Shown: piece after piece, positions 61,636-64,000 of the stretch
Layout: each line of letters opens with the position of its first letter
Position numbering within the stretch: the first letter of the stretch is position 1
Source: Chitinophaga vietnamensis
GTDB taxonomy: Bacteria; Bacteroidota; Bacteroidia; Chitinophagales; Chitinophagaceae
Length of the DNA stretch: 64,000 nt
Direction of reading: 5' to 3'
Assembly (NCBI RefSeq): GCF_902167635.1
Contig: NZ_CABHMS010000004.1
Span: forward strand, 248,001 to 312,000
The notes under the pieces: generated by a model
Told to the model about the DNA's origin: nothing
The model's input: the letters and a program-made list of their open reading frames with translations, nothing else
The model's database searches: none
Position numbers and translations under genes: made by a program

Positions 61636-62670
61636 ATGAAACTTATACACAGACTTCATACTTGTTGCTTGCCATTGCTGCTGGTGCTGTTAGCATTGGC
61701 GGCAGGCTGCAACAAAACAGACCTGCAAGTGTCTAATGAGCACAGCGCCGGGCTCCGTAATATGGGCGATTTTATCCGTAACAACTACGACCTGAGCCTG
61801 CTGGCTGCCGGCCTGCAAAAGATCGGTATGCTCGATAGCCTCAACAGCACCGAGCTGCACACGATATGGGCGCCCGATAACAACGCTTTCAATGCCATCG
61901 GCGTGAAAAGGCCGTCCGACTTCAATACCATGAACACCGACAGCCTGCGCTATGCACTGAAAAACTTAATCATGCCGCAGCGTATATACGTGTCCGATAT
62001 ACCCACGCAGATGGACAACAAATACACCGGCCTTGCCGGAGGCCCCTTGCTCATCTCCATCAATAACATCGGCAGCAACAATGCAGATGCTTTCCGCGCC
62101 ACGGTGAACGGTTGCCCTGTGTATGATGCGCCCAGGCGTAACATCGCTTTGCAGAATGGCGTGTTACACCTCTTGCAGGCTGTGCCGAAATATTTCCCGG
62201 AAACGGCGCAAGACTTCCTGGCAGCGGATTCTACCCTGTCTATCTTCACTGCACTGATGAAGAAAACAGGACAGTGGGACGCCCTGAAACAAACCGGCCC
62301 GTACACTATTTATGCGCCGGTGAATGACGCCTTCCGTCAGTATGGCCTTACCGCCGACAGCATCGCACGACTGGATGTGAGCCGCTACAAAGCGCTTGCA
62401 TTTAATATTTACACACTGGAACTGAAACCCTATCACCTCTTTCAAAGTGATCCGGGCATGATGCAGGTGACGGACATTAACATCTATCTCACCGGCGGAT
62501 ACTATATGCAAGCCAGCTACGGCATCAGCATCTGGGCGCCGGGCGGCCGTTATGCCTATCACAGCCCCAGTGGCATCGGGTATGTCAGGAAAGACGATAT
62601 GACCAACAACAGCGTCATCTTCCATCTCGATAATATCATGCTATACCCCGATTCTCTTTTAATCAAATAA
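61636..62670 (+). CDS. Fasciclin (FAS1) domain lipoprotein, first copy
   Basis: This 344-residue lipoprotein has lipobox LALAAGCNKTDLQV near residue 25 and two FAS1 domains. The first (about 45-185) has LLAAGLQKIGMLDSLNSTEL followed by IWAPDNNAFNAIG, and LQNGVLHLLQAV as the conserved H2-like end. The second (about 195-340) has SIFTALMKKTGQWDALKQ and TIYAPVNDAFRQYG, ending FHLDNIMLYP. FAS1 domains mediate adhesion or ligand binding in bacteria and eukaryotes. It follows the preceding lipoprotein gene by 11 bases in the operon. Confidence 0.9.
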   Translation: MKLIHRLHTCCLPLLLVLLALAAGCNKTDLQVSNEHSAGLRNMGDFIRNNYDLSLLAAGLQKIGMLDSLNSTELHTIWAPDNNAFNAIGVKRPSDFNTMNTDSLRYALKNLIMPQRIYVSDIPTQMDNKYTGLAGGPLLISINNIGSNNADAFRATVNGCPVYDAPRRNIALQNGVLHLLQAVPKYFPETAQDFLAADSTLSIFTALMKKTGQWDALKQTGPYTIYAPVNDAFRQYGLTADSIARLDVSRYKALAFNIYTLELKPYHLFQSDPGMMQVTDINIYLTGGYYMQASYGISIWAPGGRYAYHSPSGIGYVRKDDMTNNSVIFHLDNIMLYPDSLLIK

Positions 62671-62681
62671 AATCTGTGGAA

Positions 62682-63851
62682 ATGAAGAAACAATATTTCA
62701 TATATGCGTCGCTGTTAGTAATGCTGCTCATGGCAGCATGCCGGCAGAAAGATGCGCAGGTAGCACCTGTTGGCAAGCCGCTGGAATATAAAGGGCCGCA
62801 GAAAACGATCCGGCAACTGCTGGACAGTACCAACTTCAGCATCTATAAGGCCATGTGGAAAATAGTGAACATGGACTCTGTTATACAAGCGCAAACCTTG
62901 CAGGGCTATACGCTGCTGGTGCCTACTGACGAGGCTTTCAAAGCCTTTGGTATCACAGCCGGCAACATCAGCAGCCTGGATGCAACGACCCTCGATACCC
63001 TGCTCCGCTACCATATCATCGATAGCTGGCTGCCGGGCGACAGGATCAGATCCATTGCGGGTAACATGTCGCTGCACTCGCTGCTGCGGGCTACCGACTT
63101 CGGCGATTACAACTCCTGGTCTTTTTACACCTACCTGCAATACCTCGGCGTACATAACGGCAAACTGATGATCAACGGAAAGCCGCACCCGCTCAATACT
63201 TTAGAGGCTACCAATGGTACCATCTATGTGATCGATGAAGTGCTGCAGAAACCACAGCAGGATATGATCGACTACCTCAGCAACAACCCGGATTTCACTT
63301 TCCTCATGGAAGCCTTCCGGCTCAACGATAGCGTGTATCAAAGCAATTGGGGACAACCGCTCTTCACACAACAGCTGTTGTCATCCACCCAGCGGTTTCA
63401 CCAGCTTACGCTGTTTGCGCCCACCAATCATGCCTTTCAGCAGGCGGGCTTCAAAACACTGGACGATCTCCGCCAGCGCGCTAACCTTTACCCGGTGGGC
63501 TATCCGTACTACGACGATAATCAATATTACCAGTGGCCGCTTACATCACTGGACTCGCTATTGTCGGTCAATCGCCTGGATTATAACGGCGCTGCTACAC
63601 CTGATTATCCCATGCAGCTTTTTTCCAATGATCTCACCGATAATCCTGCGCTCGCCAACTATCTCATCAAAGCTGGCTCACCGTCTCACAACGGCCCGCA
63701 AAATATCCGCCTGATGTTTGGCATGGCCGGCGGCAGCATTACCGCAAAACAGTTGGGCGCCAGCACACCGGCACTGCCGCTGCTTAGCACCGACCTGCTG
63801 TTCCGCAACGGCGTGATACACGTGATCAACGACGGATTATTTGGACGATAA
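62682..63851 (+). CDS. Fasciclin (FAS1) domain lipoprotein, second copy
   Basis: This 389-residue lipoprotein has a signal with lipobox LLMAACRQKDAQV near residue 20. Two FAS1 domains are visible: one near 45-195 (TIRQLLDSTNFSIYKAMWKI, YTLLVPTDEAFKAFG, TNGTIYVIDEVLQKP) and one near 205-385 (FTFLMEAFRLNDSVYQSNW, LTLFAPTNHAFQQAGF, FRNGVIHVINDGLFGR). The ATG at 62682 is preferred over a GTG two codons upstream. It follows the first FAS1 gene by 11 bases. Likely the same adhesive or ligand-binding role as its neighbour. Confidence 0.88.
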   Translation: MKKQYFIYASLLVMLLMAACRQKDAQVAPVGKPLEYKGPQKTIRQLLDSTNFSIYKAMWKIVNMDSVIQAQTLQGYTLLVPTDEAFKAFGITAGNISSLDATTLDTLLRYHIIDSWLPGDRIRSIAGNMSLHSLLRATDFGDYNSWSFYTYLQYLGVHNGKLMINGKPHPLNTLEATNGTIYVIDEVLQKPQQDMIDYLSNNPDFTFLMEAFRLNDSVYQSNWGQPLFTQQLLSSTQRFHQLTLFAPTNHAFQQAGFKTLDDLRQRANLYPVGYPYYDDNQYYQWPLTSLDSLLSVNRLDYNGAATPDYPMQLFSNDLTDNPALANYLIKAGSPSHNGPQNIRLMFGMAGGSITAKQLGASTPALPLLSTDLLFRNGVIHVINDGLFGR

Positions 63852-63865
63852 AATCATTTAACAAA

Positions 63866-64000
63866 ATGAAAAAAAATATATGCCTTGCCGTGATGCTGTT
63901 GTGCTGTTTCGCCTGCAAAAAAGATGATAACAAAACGGCTGCACCGGACCAGAACAACCTGTTGTATGTGATACAAGACAACCGGTTCAACTTCTCCTTT
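63866..64000 (+). CDS. Fasciclin-type lipoprotein, third copy, cut by window end
   Basis: Only 45 residues are in the window: MKKNICLAVMLLCCFACKKD gives a lipoprotein signal with an acidic/Lys-rich tail after the Cys (CKKDDNK), a pattern associated with surface export in Bacteroidota. NNLLYVIQDNRFNFSF then looks like the first helix of a FAS1 domain. The gene begins 14 bases after the previous FAS1 gene, so it is a further member of the same operon. The C-terminal part is outside the window, so the domain call is provisional. Confidence 0.7.
   Translation, partial: MKKNICLAVMLLCCFACKKDDNKTAAPDQNNLLYVIQDNRFNFSF

Noticed and set aside
1-64000. CRISPR arrays, tRNA or rRNA genes, insertion sequences
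   Set aside because: No regularly spaced direct repeats, no cloverleaf-like sequence or conserved rRNA sequence, and no transposase-like ORF was seen. Repeats found are palindromes, not direct arrays.

Overview
The window reads as chromosomal DNA of a Bacteroidota bacterium, most likely a Chitinophaga-like member of the Chitinophagaceae. The evidence is three ECF sigma factor/FecR modules with large STN-domain TonB/SusC receptors, two SusC/SusD polysaccharide utilisation loci (PULs), many lipoproteins, YehU/LytTR-type signalling, TAnnTTTG-type promoter boxes and a Bacteroidota-style class I lanthipeptide locus. No rRNA, tRNA, CRISPR array, transposase or phage gene was seen. The first and last genes are cut by the window edges.

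Layout. 1-1 kb: a DUF3037 gene end and a TMEM175-type channel. 1.2-6.8 kb: a compact class I lanthipeptide locus, with LanB on the minus strand, divergent from a 53-residue precursor and LanC, followed by an orphan LuxR-type response regulator. 6.8-11 kb: SWIB protein, NUDIX hydrolase, a divergent pair of lectin-fold proteins and two small ORFs. 11.2-21.7 kb: PUL 1 (sigma, FecR, SusC, SusD, GH2, GH29 fucosidase). 21.7-26.7 kb: thioredoxin-like, YdcF-like, PI-PLC-like and molybdopterin proteins and an unknown lipoprotein. 26.9-37.3 kb: PUL 2 (sigma, FecR, SusC, SusD, SusE, two GH76), which suggests alpha-1,6-mannan use. 37.3-46.3 kb: HxlR/cupin pair, secreted Ntn amidase, ABC permease, APH-like kinase, EamA exporter and an XRE/MFS/NTF2 operon. 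46.3-51.3 kb: a minus-strand operon coupling START-domain, SDR, 3-beta-HSD-like and fatty-acid-hydroxylase-like proteins to a LytS/LytTR two-component pair. 51.5-64 kb: sigma, AraC, SnoaL-ABM fusion, FecR, TonB receptor and a run of lipoproteins ending in FAS1 (fasciclin) proteins.

The most striking structure outside the genes is the set of palindromes. One family of four long intergenic palindromes (182-251 bp) keeps its outer ends in sequence, while positions inside vary with matching changes in both arms. A second family of six short hairpins shows the same compensated variation and is nested inside two of the long ones. Further unique long palindromes lie at 38.2, 39.5 and 53.9 kb.

Two receptor genes (13.25 kb and 55.2 kb) carry a minus-strand intrinsic terminator in their 5' leader, with a minus-strand -7 box or near-match next to the start codon. 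This is the architecture expected of short antisense RNAs controlling SusC-type receptors. The other candidate for a new system is the lanthipeptide locus, which has a three-ring precursor, a terminator between lanA and lanC, and no local protease or transporter.
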